A stretch of 34,747 nucleotides of DNA from Oscillospiraceae bacterium. Its GTDB lineage: Bacteria > Bacillota > Clostridia > Oscillospirales > Ruminococcaceae. The notes beneath the pieces were generated by a model. That model had not been told where the DNA came from. It made no database searches and saw nothing but the letters and a program-made list of their open reading frames with translations. This document shows positions 1 to 7,726 of this stretch, in pieces. The position numbers were made by a program, and so were the translations under genes. The stretch lies in NCBI GenBank assembly GCA_016288755.1, contig JAEELE010000093.1:1-34747 (forward strand), written 5' to 3'. The stretch's first letter is position 1. The number at the start of each line of letters is the position of its first letter.

Positions 1-2252
1 GCATCCGGTGCCTCATTGCCGCAGAGGATTATCAGGCTGTCATCGGTGAACTGATAGAGCGCGAACATGTCGCCGTTGAGCTTTGCGAGCAGCATGTCGT
101 CCCAGATCGCTTCGATGCCGGCGAACTGTGCTGTTTCGGCGATTGTATTTTTCATCTCCGCCGTAATGCCGCCCTTAAGGCTAGTGATCTTACCGATGCG
201 TGCGCTGAGGTCGACCAGATGCCTGGTGCTGCCGGTTGCCGGGTCGATCTCGAGCAGGACCGACGGGTCGTTCCCGGAGATGCCGAACAGTCTGCCGCCG
301 ATGCCGCTGAGGCTGAGGATCGGCTCCTGCGTCTTCAGGACGCTCTGTGCGCCGGTCGCCGTGTCGAGGGTGTGCAGCTGACCGTCCTTGATGCAGAACC
401 AGTACAGCTTGCTGCCGCAGAGTGCCCAGTTATAGTCGGTGCCGTTGAAGAGCGGCAGGGAGGGGTCGATCTGTGCCTCCGCGATGCTGTAGGTCTTGTT
501 GCTGCCCTCGCCGGGCACTGCGAAGTAATAGAACGTATCTCTGCTCTGTGCATAGACGCCCTTGCCGTCCGCTGCCGGATAGAGCAGATCGGAGCCGAGG
601 AACAGACCGGTGTCGTTTGCGACGATGACCTGACCGGTCTTGATATCAAACCAGAACATAAATTTGCCGTTCAGGGCGCCGTTGTCGACATAGTCCATCA
701 CGAGGAAGTACCAGTCGCCGCTGACATGCGCGATCGCTGCCGGAATTTCCTGCTGCACGGTCAGTGTATCCGCGGTGATGCCGAGTGCGACCGGGTCGAT
801 CGTCGCGACCGGCTTGCTCTCGCCGGCACGGCAGATCTTTCCTTCATCAAAGGTGAAAAGCTGCTCGCCGTCAGACAGTGCGTAGTATTCGGGCGGCAGA
901 ACGGTTGTGCGCTGCACGCGTGTCAGCATGTCGCCGACACCGGCATAGGGCGCATAGACGGTCTCATTCTCGAAATAGAGGTTCTTGCTGTCGCGGCGGT
1001 ACTCTGCGCTGCTGAAGCTGCCGCGCTTTGCATCGAGCGACTGCTGCTCCTTCTCGGTGCGGGTCTGACGGCTCGCGGTGACGCGCCATGCGTCCTGCGC
1101 AAGCTCCTCTGTGGTCGCTTCATGCACACTGTCCGCAAGGCTGTAGCCGATCCCGCTGAACAGCAGATAGGACGGTGCCGGCATTTCGGTCTCCTCGCCC
1201 TCCCAGCGGACCGATGCGCGGGAGCCGCTGATCGTAAAGGTGTAGGTCTTGCCGGCAGTCAGCCCGGAGGCGAAAACGGTCGACGGCAGTGTCAGATAGA
1301 CCGGCTGCTCTGCCAGCCCCTTGACCGTCACCATCGCGGCGCCGATCTCATCCGTACCGCCGTATCTAGGCAGAAGCTCAAGGATCGTCGCGGTATAGGA
1401 GCCGTTCAGCTCCACCTCGCGGTCTGCGCGGTTCTCGCTGAGGACGGCGTCGTAGCCTCTGCGGAATTCCGCTGCATAGGCGGCATCGCCCTGAGTGGGC
1501 TTGCTCCAGCGAAGCGTATCGCAGTCCAGACCGTATTCGCCGTCCTGCGGGGTGTGGACCGAGCTGACCGGAAGCAGTGCGGCATTCGCGTTGTGCATCA
1601 GCATCGCGTCAAAATAGCCGTCGCTCCAGAGCAGTTCGGGGACAGCGGCGGTGAATGCCGCATTGTCGAAGACCAGCGTATAGGCTTCGCCCTCCTTCAT
1701 CTGCGCAATGATCTCCGCCGGGAGCACTGCGGAAATGGCATCGGACTGGAACGGCAACATCACGACCGTATTGCTGTCCTTGTAAATCTTGTTGATCATG
1801 ACCGCCATTTTGCCGTCGAGCGTGATCTCCGCCTTGCCTGCCGCAAAATCGTTCTGTGCGGCCTCTCTGCCCGCGGCATACCCGCCGGTCAGGGGTTCGG
1901 TGACAGCGCTTTCCTGCCGGCTGTCAACGGCGCTGTCCGCTCTGCTGTCATTCGTGCTGTTCAGCGAGCTCTCGCCGGATTGACCGGAATCGGCGATATT
2001 CGGCTTATTCATGCGGCTGATGAGCATACCGCCGCCGATGACCAGTGCCAGAGCTGCGGCTGCCGCAAATCCCGTCGTAATATAGTGAAGGATTTTTCCG
2101 GACCGCGAATCGGCGATCTGCTCCGGCGCAGTCTCATGCCATGTGTCCGCCGCGGGGATGACCTCTCCGGTGCGGAGCTTCTTCGGCTTTGCTTCTGTGA
2201 TATAGTCGGCGGAGATATGCTCCGTCATTTCAAAAATCTGTTCGGGCTTCAC
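1..2252 (-). CDS. Membrane-anchored putative anti-sigma factor/sensor coupled to ECF sigma factor (partial, 3' end outside window)
   Basis: The reading frame starts at a GTG at 2252 and stays open to the left edge (at least 750 codons), so the C-terminus is missing. The start is chosen because an AAGGAGG site lies just upstream and the GTG overlaps the sigma factor stop codon in a GTGA, implying translational coupling. Residues 1-50 are a short charged cytoplasmic part, residues about 54-78 one membrane segment rich in Ala and Gly, followed by a Ser/Asp-rich linker and a very large outside domain. From about residue 450 the sequence has many short Trp/Tyr/Gly-rich strand-like stretches that could form a beta-propeller. 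I recognise no named domain. The single membrane span, the size and the coupling to an ECF sigma factor suggest an anti-sigma or signal-sensing protein; this function is inference from context. Confidence 0.75.
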   Translation of the reverse strand, partial: MKPEQIFEMTEHISADYITEAKPKKLRTGEVIPAADTWHETAPEQIADSRSGKILHYITTGFAAAAALALVIGGGMLISRMNKPNIADSGQSGESSLNSTNDSRADSAVDSRQESAVTEPLTGGYAAGREAAQNDFAAGKAEITLDGKMAVMINKIYKDSNTVVMLPFQSDAISAVLPAEIIAQMKEGEAYTLVFDNAAFTAAVPELLWSDGYFDAMLMHNANAALLPVSSVHTPQDGEYGLDCDTLRWSKPTQGDAAYAAEFRRGYDAVLSENRADREVELNGSYTATILELLPRYGGTDEIGAAMVTVKGLAEQPVYLTLPSTVFASGLTAGKTYTFTISGSRASVRWEGEETEMPAPSYLLFSGIGYSLADSVHEATTEELAQDAWRVTASRQTRTEKEQQSLDAKRGSFSSAEYRRDSKNLYFENETVYAPYAGVGDMLTRVQRTTVLPPEYYALSDGEQLFTFDEGKICRAGESKPVATIDPVALGITADTLTVQQEIPAAIAHVSGDWYFLVMDYVDNGALNGKFMFWFDIKTGQVIVANDTGLFLGSDLLYPAADGKGVYAQSRDTFYYFAVPGEGSNKTYSIAEAQIDPSLPLFNGTDYNWALCGSKLYWFCIKDGQLHTLDTATGAQSVLKTQEPILSLSGIGGRLFGISGNDPSVLLEIDPATGSTRHLVDLSARIGKITSLKGGITAEMKNTIAETAQFAGIEAIWDDMLLAKLNGDMFALYQFTDDSLIILCGNEAPD

Positions 2253-2806
2253 AGTAATCCCTCCTTCTCCAGATAGTCCTGCAGCTTTTTGCGCGTGCGC
2301 ATCAGCGTCACAGTGACCTTGCTTTTCGTGATGCCCAGATCCTCTGCAATGTCATCGACCGGGCAGAAATACCAGTACCGCTGCACAAAGATTTTCCGGT
2401 GATCGGCGGACAGTGTGCCGAGGAAGGCGTTCAGTGCCTCGCCGAGTGCGTGCGAATCGACCTCGCGCTCGACGTCGTCGCCTGCTGCGGGCTCACCGAG
2501 CAGCTCCTCCAGCGCGACTGCTGCCTCACCGCCGCCCCTGCGCTGCCGGTGCTGTGCCTTCCAGCGGTTCTTTGCGATGTTGCGCGTGACCGCCGCGGTG
2601 AAGGCGTAGAAGTTGTCGGGGGCTGCGGGCGGGATGCTGTTCCAGAGGTTGATCCATGTGTCGTTGACACATTCCTCCGCATCCTGTTCATTTCCGAGAA
2701 TGTTGTAGGCGATGGTGTAGCAGTAGCTGCCGAACTGTTTCTCGACATGGGTGAGCACGGCTTCGTTGCGGCTCTGAAACATCCCGAGCATTTCACTGTC
2801 CTGCAT
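2249..2806 (-). CDS. ECF-type RNA polymerase sigma factor
   Basis: This 185-residue protein directs RNA polymerase to a small set of promoters, normally in response to an outside signal. Region 2 spans about residues 24-83, with the DAEECVNDTWINLW stretch typical of sigma-70 region 2 and the NIAKNRW end of region 2.4. Region 4 spans about 120-183, with the DIAEDLGITKSKV helix-turn-helix followed by a basic RTRKKL helix. The low-conservation linker between them and the short length place it in the extracytoplasmic-function group. AAAGGAGG lies upstream of the ATG at 2806. The stop overlaps the GTG of the next gene by four bases. A sigma-A type promoter lies 280 bp upstream at 3084-3112. The genes it controls cannot be read from this window, apart from probable self-regulation. 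Confidence 0.92.
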   Translation of the reverse strand: MQDSEMLGMFQSRNEAVLTHVEKQFGSYCYTIAYNILGNEQDAEECVNDTWINLWNSIPPAAPDNFYAFTAAVTRNIAKNRWKAQHRQRRGGGEAAVALEELLGEPAAGDDVEREVDSHALGEALNAFLGTLSADHRKIFVQRYWYFCPVDDIAEDLGITKSKVTVTLMRTRKKLQDYLEKEGLL

Positions 2807-2933
2807 GGCAGCGTACCTCCTTTCTTGTCGGTCGTTATGATTCCCTGCGGAAGCGCTTCTGTAATGATAGACAACGAAACCGCAGCGCAGATTACACGGA
2901 GACGAAATTATTTTGAAAATGAGAAGGGAGAAA

Positions 2934-3060
2934 GTGAGGGAGGGAGCAGGTAGGAGGTCAAGTGAGGAGTGAGCAGTGAGGAGTGAGGAGTTGTTCCGTC
3001 ACTTTCACTTCTGCCTCACTCCTAACTTCTCACTTCTCATTTCTCACTTCTCATTGCTCC
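2934..3060. repeat. Purine-rich then pyrimidine-rich low-complexity tract, with a 33-bp exact match elsewhere in the window
   Basis: About 127 bp made of variants of GGAGTGAGGAG followed by variants of CTTCTCACTTCTCATT, so the two halves are roughly inverted copies of each other and could fold into a long imperfect hairpin. Positions 2980-3012 are identical, base for base, to 18208-18240 downstream of engB. It lies in the leader between the minus-strand promoter at 3084-3112 and the sigma factor gene. No gene is visible in it. Confidence 0.8.
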
Positions 3061-3083
3061 GGGCTGGTAATAGTAGCTATAAT

Positions 3084-3112
3084 AGTATAGCATTTCGGTT
3101 TGGATTTTTCAA
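3084..3112 (-). promoter_or_regulatory. Sigma-A type promoter for the ECF sigma operon
   Basis: On the minus strand TTGAAA (3112-3107), a 17-bp spacer and TATACT (3089-3084) with an extended -10 TGC. It is the best promoter upstream of the sigma factor and would give a leader of about 270 nt that includes the low-complexity repeat. It is divergent from the rplS promoter 20 bp away. Confidence 0.7.
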
Positions 3113-3131
3113 TAGAAAATTGAAAAAAGGC

Positions 3132-3160
3132 TTGCAATCCTGCGAAATATGTGGTATAAT
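3132..3160 (+). promoter_or_regulatory. Sigma-A type promoter of rplS
   Basis: TTGCAA at 3132-3137, a 17-bp spacer and a perfect TATAAT at 3155-3160, with an extended -10 TGG just before it. The first gene downstream is rplS at 3331, leaving a leader of about 165 nt. Confidence 0.85.
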
Positions 3161-3166
3161 AATACA

Positions 3167-3330
3167 GCATTTCAATATCCGCCGGTGCTTGACCGGCGCG
3201 TTGCGGATGCACAGCGGGTGCTGTTTATATTATATAGTATCCGCTCACATTCAACAAGGGACGGTCCGCTGTGCGCACGCAGGGGCGGCACACATGAACG
3301 TCCGTAAAAAAATCAAGGAGGTATCCCACT
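3167..3330 (+). promoter_or_regulatory. Structured 5' leader of rplS, candidate L19 autoregulatory leader
   Basis: The leader holds a hairpin CGCCGGT/ACCGGCG at 3180-3198, then two mutually exclusive folds. In one, GCGGAT (3203-3208) pairs with ATCCGC (3239-3244) around an inner ACAGC/GCTGT hairpin (3211-3224). In the other, GCACAGCGG (3209-3217) pairs over a longer distance with CCGCTGTGC (3266-3274). A ribosomal-protein leader for L19 is known in Firmicutes and this is its expected place. I cannot confirm a match to that family by eye, so the regulatory role is inference. Confidence 0.5.
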
Positions 3331-3678
3331 ATGAACGCATTGGAGCAGATCAGCAAGTCCAGCATGAAGGAGAATGTCCCGGAGATTAACGTCGGCGACA
3401 CCGTCAAGGTGTTCGTCCGCATCTGGGAGACGGCGGAGAAATACCGTCTTCAGGCATTCGAGGGCACTGTCATCGCCAAGAAGCACGGCGGCATCAGCGA
3501 GACCTTCACCGTTCGCAGAGTTGCACACGGTGTCGGCATCGAGCGCGTGTTCCCGCTGCACTCCCCGGCTGTCGACAAGGTCGAGATCGTCCGCAGAGGC
3601 GTTGTCCGCAGAGCAAAGCTCTACTATCTGCGCGGCAGAGTCGGCAAGGCGGCAAAGGTCAAGGGACTGGTTCGTTGA
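3331..3678 (+). CDS. rplS: 50S ribosomal protein L19
   Basis: The 115-residue protein is the usual length of bacterial L19, which sits at the 30S-50S interface of the ribosome. Recognisable stretches are VPEINVGDTVKVFVRI near the N-terminus, FEGTVIAKKHGGISETFTVRR in the middle and VERVFPLHSP-like sequence (IERVFPLHSPAVDKVEIVRRG) leading to the AKLYYLRGRVGKAAKVK tail, all characteristic of the family. AAGGAGG precedes the ATG at a normal distance. It is followed by a strong intrinsic terminator and then by lepB, the same order as in many Firmicutes, and it has its own promoter and structured leader. Confidence 0.98.
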   Translation: MNALEQISKSSMKENVPEINVGDTVKVFVRIWETAEKYRLQAFEGTVIAKKHGGISETFTVRRVAHGVGIERVFPLHSPAVDKVEIVRRGVVRRAKLYYLRGRVGKAAKVKGLVR

Positions 3679-3691
3679 TTGCAAACCAAGC

Positions 3692-3724
3692 GAAAGGGGA
3701 CTGGTGCCAGTCCCCCTTTTGTTT
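3692..3724 (+). terminator. Intrinsic terminator after rplS
   Basis: An AAGGGGACTGG arm and a CCAGTCCCCCTT arm form a hairpin of about 11 pairs with one bulged base, running straight into TTTTGTTTT. It separates rplS from the signal peptidase genes, although partial read-through to them is possible because no separate promoter is obvious before 3769. Confidence 0.85.
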
Positions 3725-3768
3725 TATGCGGGCATTCGCCCTGAAATAAGAATGGGAGGTGCAGTATC

Positions 3769-4488
3769 ATGGAGGAGCAAAAGCCGCAGAGCACAGATCC
3801 GACGCTGACGGAGGAGACAGCCCATGAGGCTGAAACGCCGCAGGAGGCAGAGCAGGAGACGGAGCAGCCGCTGACGCTGATGGGCGCATTCTTTGACATG
3901 CTGGACCTGATCGAAGCCGCTGTCACCACATTTTTTGTCTTTATGCTGCTGTTCACCTATGTACTCAAGCCTGTCACGGTCGACGGCTCCTCGATGGTGC
4001 CGACGCTCTACGACAAGGACAGCCTGCTGATGCTGACGCTCTGTCCGGAGCCGAAAACCGGCAGGATCGTCGTCATCGACGACCAGAAATCGGGCTATTT
4101 CACCGATGCAGAGCAGACGCAGGTCGCACAGCGCGAGGGCTACGGCTCGATCCTCGTCAAGCGCGTGATCGCGACCGGCGGCCAGCAGATCAATATCGAC
4201 TTCCGGAAGGGCTACGGCACCGTCGCGGTTGACGGCGTGCAGCTCCCCGAGGACTACATCGCCGACCTCACCACGCGCGATGACGGCGCCTTCCGCTATC
4301 CGTTCACCGTGCCCGAGGGGTATATCTTTGTCATGGGCGACAACCGCCTGCACAGCACCGACAGCCGCAACGGTCTCATCGGGCTGATCCCCGAGGAGCA
4401 GGTGCTCGGGGCGGTCGTGCTGCGCTATAACCGCGAGGATACGCGCATCACCAAGTGGACCGACCAGTTCGCGTGGCTGTGGCGCTGA
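3769..4488 (+). CDS. lepB: Signal peptidase I (first copy)
   Basis: A 239-residue membrane serine protease that removes signal peptides from exported proteins at the outer face of the membrane. An acidic N-terminal tail (residues 1-38, cytoplasmic) precedes one membrane segment at about 46-66. The catalytic serine is S75 in DGSSMVPTL and the general-base lysine K131 in SILVKRVIATGGQ. The conserved GDNR box is at 190-193, followed by the S-D-S-R motif at 197-200. All S26-family boxes are therefore intact. The glutamate-rich tail is longer than in Bacillus SipS. GGGAGG lies upstream of the ATG. It is followed after 20 bp by a second signal peptidase, so the pair probably arose by tandem duplication. 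Confidence 0.96.
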   Translation: MEEQKPQSTDPTLTEETAHEAETPQEAEQETEQPLTLMGAFFDMLDLIEAAVTTFFVFMLLFTYVLKPVTVDGSSMVPTLYDKDSLLMLTLCPEPKTGRIVVIDDQKSGYFTDAEQTQVAQREGYGSILVKRVIATGGQQINIDFRKGYGTVAVDGVQLPEDYIADLTTRDDGAFRYPFTVPEGYIFVMGDNRLHSTDSRNGLIGLIPEEQVLGAVVLRYNREDTRITKWTDQFAWLWR

Positions 4489-4508
4489 GCAGAAAGGAGC
4501 GTTTCGCA

Positions 4509-5264
4509 ATGGAAGAAGAAAAGCGCCCCGAAGCCGGCGTGCCGCAGGAGCCGGTCCCAGAGGCTTCGGAAACGGCTGCCGAAGCTGTAGCTGATACCGT
4601 GCAGGAGACTGCCCCCGAATCGACGGAAACAGCAGCCGAAGCGCCGGCGGAGCAGCCCGCAGAGGAGCAGCCCGAAGATGAGGAATACACCTCGAAGGAT
4701 TTTGCAAACGACGCACTCGACCTGATCGGGGCGGTGCTTTCGTCGATCTTTGTCGTCATCGTCCTGTTTGCGTATGTATTCTGTATTGCAGATGTTGAGG
4801 GCGAATCCATGCTCCCGACGCTCGAGCCCAACGACCGGCTGTTTGTCATGCGGGTCGGCACCGAGTTCGAGCGCGGCGATATCCTCATCATCGACAGCAA
4901 GAAAGCCTACACCTTTGACGCGAACAACAATCTGGTCGCGGGCGAGGGGCTCGGCAAGCGCATCGTCAAGCGGCTGATCGCGACCGGCGGGCAGGAGGTC
5001 CGCATTGACTTCAGCGAGGGCGCGGTCTATGTCGACGGCGAAAAGCTGAATGAGCCGTATATCAGCTCGCTGACCAAGCGCGACGAGGGTGCATTCCGCT
5101 TTCCGATCGTCGTGCCCGAGGGCTATGTGTTCGTGCTCGGCGACAACCGCTATATCTCGCGGGACAGCCGCCATCCGACGGTCGGGCTCATTCCCGAGGA
5201 GGATATCATCGGCGAGGTCGTTTTCCGCGTCGCGCCGTTCTCCGCCTTCGGCAAAATCGAATGA
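4509..5264 (+). CDS. lepB: Signal peptidase I (second copy)
   Basis: A 251-residue paralogue of the preceding gene. The start is placed at the ATG at 4509, which has AAAGGAG at good distance; an upstream in-frame ATG at 4455 lies inside the first lepB and has no such site. Residues 1-62 form an Ala/Glu/Pro-rich acidic cytoplasmic tail and 71-92 the membrane segment. The catalytic serine is S100 in EGESMLPTL, the lysine K154 in RIVKRLIATGG, and the GDNR box is at 211-214 followed by S-R-D-S-R. Having two complete enzymes side by side suggests division of substrates or a dosage effect, but nothing in the sequence decides which. Confidence 0.96.
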   Translation: MEEEKRPEAGVPQEPVPEASETAAEAVADTVQETAPESTETAAEAPAEQPAEEQPEDEEYTSKDFANDALDLIGAVLSSIFVVIVLFAYVFCIADVEGESMLPTLEPNDRLFVMRVGTEFERGDILIIDSKKAYTFDANNNLVAGEGLGKRIVKRLIATGGQEVRIDFSEGAVYVDGEKLNEPYISSLTKRDEGAFRFPIVVPEGYVFVLGDNRYISRDSRHPTVGLIPEEDIIGEVVFRVAPFSAFGKIE

Positions 5265-5283
5265 GAAACGGCTTTCGTTTCTC
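5263..5283 (+). other. Short intercistronic hairpin between lepB and rbgA
   Basis: GAGAAACG and CGTTTCTC form a perfect 8-bp stem with a 5-nt loop, beginning in the lepB stop codon. There is no T tract, so it is more likely an mRNA-processing or stability element than a terminator. Confidence 0.45.
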
Positions 5284-5313
5284 CGCATTCTGAAAGAAAG
5301 GAGCAGCTCCGGT

Positions 5314-6171
5314 ATGGAGGACATGAAGGATATCCAGTGGTTTCCCGGGCACATGGCAAAAACGCGCAGGCAGATCGCCAAGAGCCTGCCGCTCGTCGAT
5401 GCCGTCGCAGAGCTGCTCGACGCACGCATCCCGCGCGCAAGCCACAATCCCGAGCTGCAGCAGCTGACAAGGCGCAAGCCGCGGCTCGTCATTCTCAACA
5501 AGGCGGATATGGCAGACCCCGACCTCACCGCCCGCTGGATGCAATACTATAAAAAAGAGGGCTGCGCGGTCATCACCTGCGACAGCAAGGGCGGCAAGGG
5601 TGTCAAGGGCTTTGCGCCCGCCCTGCGCGAGCTGCTCAAAAGTCAGCTTGCGAAATACGCCGAGAAGGGCATGACCGGCAGACCCATCCGCGTGATGATC
5701 CTCGGCATTCCCAATGTCGGTAAATCCTCGCTGATCAACAGGCTCTGCGGCAAAAACCGCGCAAAGGCAGAGGACAGAGCCGGCGTCACGCGCACACAGC
5801 AATGGCTCCGAACCGCTGACGGCGTTGAGCTGCTCGATACACCGGGCATTCTCGCGCCCAAGCTCGACGATCAGGAGGCTGCGGTGCGGCTTGCACTGAC
5901 CGGCGCCATCCGCGACGATATTCTCGACACAGAGGCGCTCGCGGCAAGACTGCTGACACTGCTGCACAACGAATATCCCGCCGCACTGGCAGAGCGCTGG
6001 AAAATTGCAGCAGACGCAGAGGGCGACGGCTTCCCGCTGCTCGAGCAGGCGGCGAAAAACCGCGGCATGCTGCTCCCGGGCGGCGTGCCCAACACCGAGC
6101 GCGCAGCGATCATGCTGCTCGATGAATTCCGCGGCACAAAGCTCGGGCGCATCACGCTCGAGAAGCCGTGA
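5314..6171 (+). CDS. rbgA: Ribosome biogenesis GTPase RbgA (YlqF)
   Basis: A 285-residue circularly permuted GTPase that acts late in 50S subunit assembly. The nucleotide-binding motifs come in the permuted order expected for this family: the G4 motif NKAD comes first (LNKADMAD, about residue 60), then the G1 P-loop GIPNVGKSS (about 130), and last the G3 motif DTPG (about 177). The N-terminal IQWFPGHMAKTRR is a family signature. The start at 5314 has AAAGGAG upstream; the longer frame from 5089 lies within lepB and is not used. The rplS-lepB-rbgA-rnhB order is common in Firmicutes. Confidence 0.96.
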   Translation: MEDMKDIQWFPGHMAKTRRQIAKSLPLVDAVAELLDARIPRASHNPELQQLTRRKPRLVILNKADMADPDLTARWMQYYKKEGCAVITCDSKGGKGVKGFAPALRELLKSQLAKYAEKGMTGRPIRVMILGIPNVGKSSLINRLCGKNRAKAEDRAGVTRTQQWLRTADGVELLDTPGILAPKLDDQEAAVRLALTGAIRDDILDTEALAARLLTLLHNEYPAALAERWKIAADAEGDGFPLLEQAAKNRGMLLPGGVPNTERAAIMLLDEFRGTKLGRITLEKP

Positions 6172-6177
6172 GACAGC

Positions 6178-6702
6178 GTGGAACAGAATATGAGCAGAAA
6201 AAATAAGCCGGGGCGCTCACCGCTCGTGCGGATCGGAGCGATCTTTGCCTTTACCGGCGCGCTGCTGATCGCCGTCGGCATTGTTGTCGGCAATGAGATG
6301 AAGCAGTTCGGCGAGCAGGCGGACATGCACGGACAGCTCCGGTCGTTTTCAGGAACATTTCTCGGGCTCGGCGTGCTGTTTCTGGTACTCGGACTGGGCT
6401 TTCTCGGCATCACGTTCCGGCTGGCTTACCGGAGGAAGAGAATCACAGCGTCCGGCGAATGGATCACGGCGGAGTTTGTCTGCGTCGAGCCGCTCCTCAA
6501 TGTCACATTCAACGGCAGACCCGTGTATCGGGCAAAGCTGTGCGGCAGAGACCCCTTCGGCGAAATGCGGGATTATTACAGCGGCAGCTTTCAGGAGGAC
6601 CTGACGGCGCAGCTCTCGGGCAGACAGATTCCGGTCTGCATCGACCGGGATGACCCGGCGCGCTATTATGTTGATCTGGACAAAGTTCTGACGGAGAACT
6701 GA
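6178..6702 (+). CDS. Small membrane protein of unknown function, two membrane segments
   Basis: The frame opens with a GTG at 6178 or an ATG at 6190; neither has a clear ribosome site, so translation may be coupled to rbgA, whose stop is six bases upstream. The protein has about 174 residues with membrane segments near 15-37 and 55-80, then a soluble C-terminal domain of about 90 residues rich in beta-type sequence (ITAEFVCVEPLLNVTFNGRPVYRAKLCGRD is cut by charged turns and ends in the DRDDPARYYVDL stretch). The layout resembles DUF3592-type proteins, but I cannot establish membership. It sits inside the rbgA-rnhB operon. Confidence 0.75.
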   Translation: MEQNMSRKNKPGRSPLVRIGAIFAFTGALLIAVGIVVGNEMKQFGEQADMHGQLRSFSGTFLGLGVLFLVLGLGFLGITFRLAYRRKRITASGEWITAEFVCVEPLLNVTFNGRPVYRAKLCGRDPFGEMRDYYSGSFQEDLTAQLSGRQIPVCIDRDDPARYYVDLDKVLTEN

Positions 6703-6719
6703 AACGGAGGCGGGCGGCA

Positions 6720-7352
6720 ATGGCACGACAGCTCAAAATCTACAGCGAACTGTTTGCATATGACAGTGAAATCCGGAAGCAGTTTCCGGTGTTCTGCGGC
6801 GTGGACGAAGCCGGGCGCGGTCCGCTCGCGGGCGACGTGTACGCCGCGGCGGTCATTCTCCCCGAGGGGCTGACGATCCCCGGGCTCAACGACAGCAAGA
6901 AGCTCTCCGAGGCAAAGCGCGAGGCGCTCGCACCGATCATTATGGCGCAGGCTGCCGCATACTGCATCGCGTCGGCAAGCGTCGGGGAGATCGAGCGGCT
7001 CAACATTCTGCAGGCGGCGCTTCTGGCAATGCACAGAGCGGTCGAGGGGCTTTCTGTCACGCCCGATTTCGTGCTGACGGACGGCAATCAGCCGCCGGTC
7101 GTGCCGATGCCGGTCGGGACGCTGGTCGGCGGCGATGCGAAATCCGCAAGCATCGCGGCGGCATCGGTGCTCGCCAAGACCGCCCGTGACGCGGCGCTGC
7201 GCGAGCTGGACCTGCAATATCCGCAGTACGGCTTTGCGGCGCACAAGGGCTACGGCACAAAGGCGCACTATGCCGCCATCGACGAATACGGTCCCTGCCC
7301 CGCGCACAGAATGTCATTCCTCAAAAAGTATTATGAGCGGCAGGGAAAGTAA
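6720..7352 (+). CDS. rnhB: Ribonuclease HII
   Basis: A 210-residue enzyme that cuts RNA in RNA-DNA hybrids, including single ribonucleotides misincorporated into DNA. The family signature CGVDEAGRGPLAGDV gives catalytic D29 and E30; the further metal-binding aspartates are D121 in VLTDGN and D139 in GGDAKSASIAAASVLAK. The C-terminal HKGYGTKAHYAAIDEYGPCPAHRMSF is also characteristic. GGAGG precedes the ATG. The gene overlaps yraN by 20 bp, an arrangement seen in many Firmicutes. Confidence 0.97.
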   Translation: MARQLKIYSELFAYDSEIRKQFPVFCGVDEAGRGPLAGDVYAAAVILPEGLTIPGLNDSKKLSEAKREALAPIIMAQAAAYCIASASVGEIERLNILQAALLAMHRAVEGLSVTPDFVLTDGNQPPVVPMPVGTLVGGDAKSASIAAASVLAKTARDAALRELDLQYPQYGFAAHKGYGTKAHYAAIDEYGPCPAHRMSFLKKYYERQGK

Positions 7353-7710
7353 ACGCGCTGCCGGGAACCGCGGCGAGGACGCCGTCTGCGCGTATCTTGA
7401 AAGCCGGGGTGCGGAGCTCCTCTGCCGCAATTTCACGGTGCGCGGCGGCGAGATCGACATTGTCGCAAAAATGGGCGAATGTCTGCTCTTTGTCGAGGTC
7501 AAGACGCGGCGCCCCGGGGCGATGGTCTCCGGCGCGGCGGCGGTCGATGCGAAAAAGCAGGCGCATCTGATCCATGCGGCACAGCAGTATTTACTGCGCA
7601 ATCCCGTTGATCTGCAGCCGCGCTTTGATGTTGCCGAGGTCGAGATCTCCGGCAGCTTCGTGCGGCATATCGAATATCTGGAAAACGCCTTTGACGCGAC
7701 GGGCTACTGA
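7333..7710 (+). CDS. yraN: YraN family (UPF0102) endonuclease-like protein
   Basis: A 125-residue protein, the normal length of the family. The start at 7333 lies inside the end of rnhB (20-bp overlap); a longer frame from 7135 is within rnhB and lacks a ribosome site. The N-terminal GNRGEDAVCAYLESRG and the core GGEIDIVAKMGECLLFVEVKTR contain the D and E-x-K residues of a restriction-endonuclease-like (PD-D/ExK) fold. The cellular role is not well established; association with DNA processing or repair is likely from the fold. Confidence 0.93.
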   Translation: MSGRESKRAAGNRGEDAVCAYLESRGAELLCRNFTVRGGEIDIVAKMGECLLFVEVKTRRPGAMVSGAAAVDAKKQAHLIHAAQQYLLRNPVDLQPRFDVAEVEISGSFVRHIEYLENAFDATGY

Positions 7711-7726
7711 AAGAGAGGGCGGAACA

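Noticed and set aside
219..2276. 685-codon open frame on the plus strand
   Set aside because: It lies opposite the minus-strand anti-sigma-like gene, has no ribosome site or known domain, and is an antisense frame common in GC-rich genes.
2866..2896. Possible ECF-type autoregulatory promoter (GTCTATC with TGTAAT upstream, minus strand)
   Set aside because: The spacing of 18 bp and the weak motifs do not distinguish it from chance; the sigma-A type promoter at 3084-3112 is much better.
3076..3091. AT-rich palindrome GCTATA-ATAG-TATAGC
   Set aside because: It coincides with the -10 of the minus-strand promoter; the symmetry follows from that sequence and no separate function can be supported.
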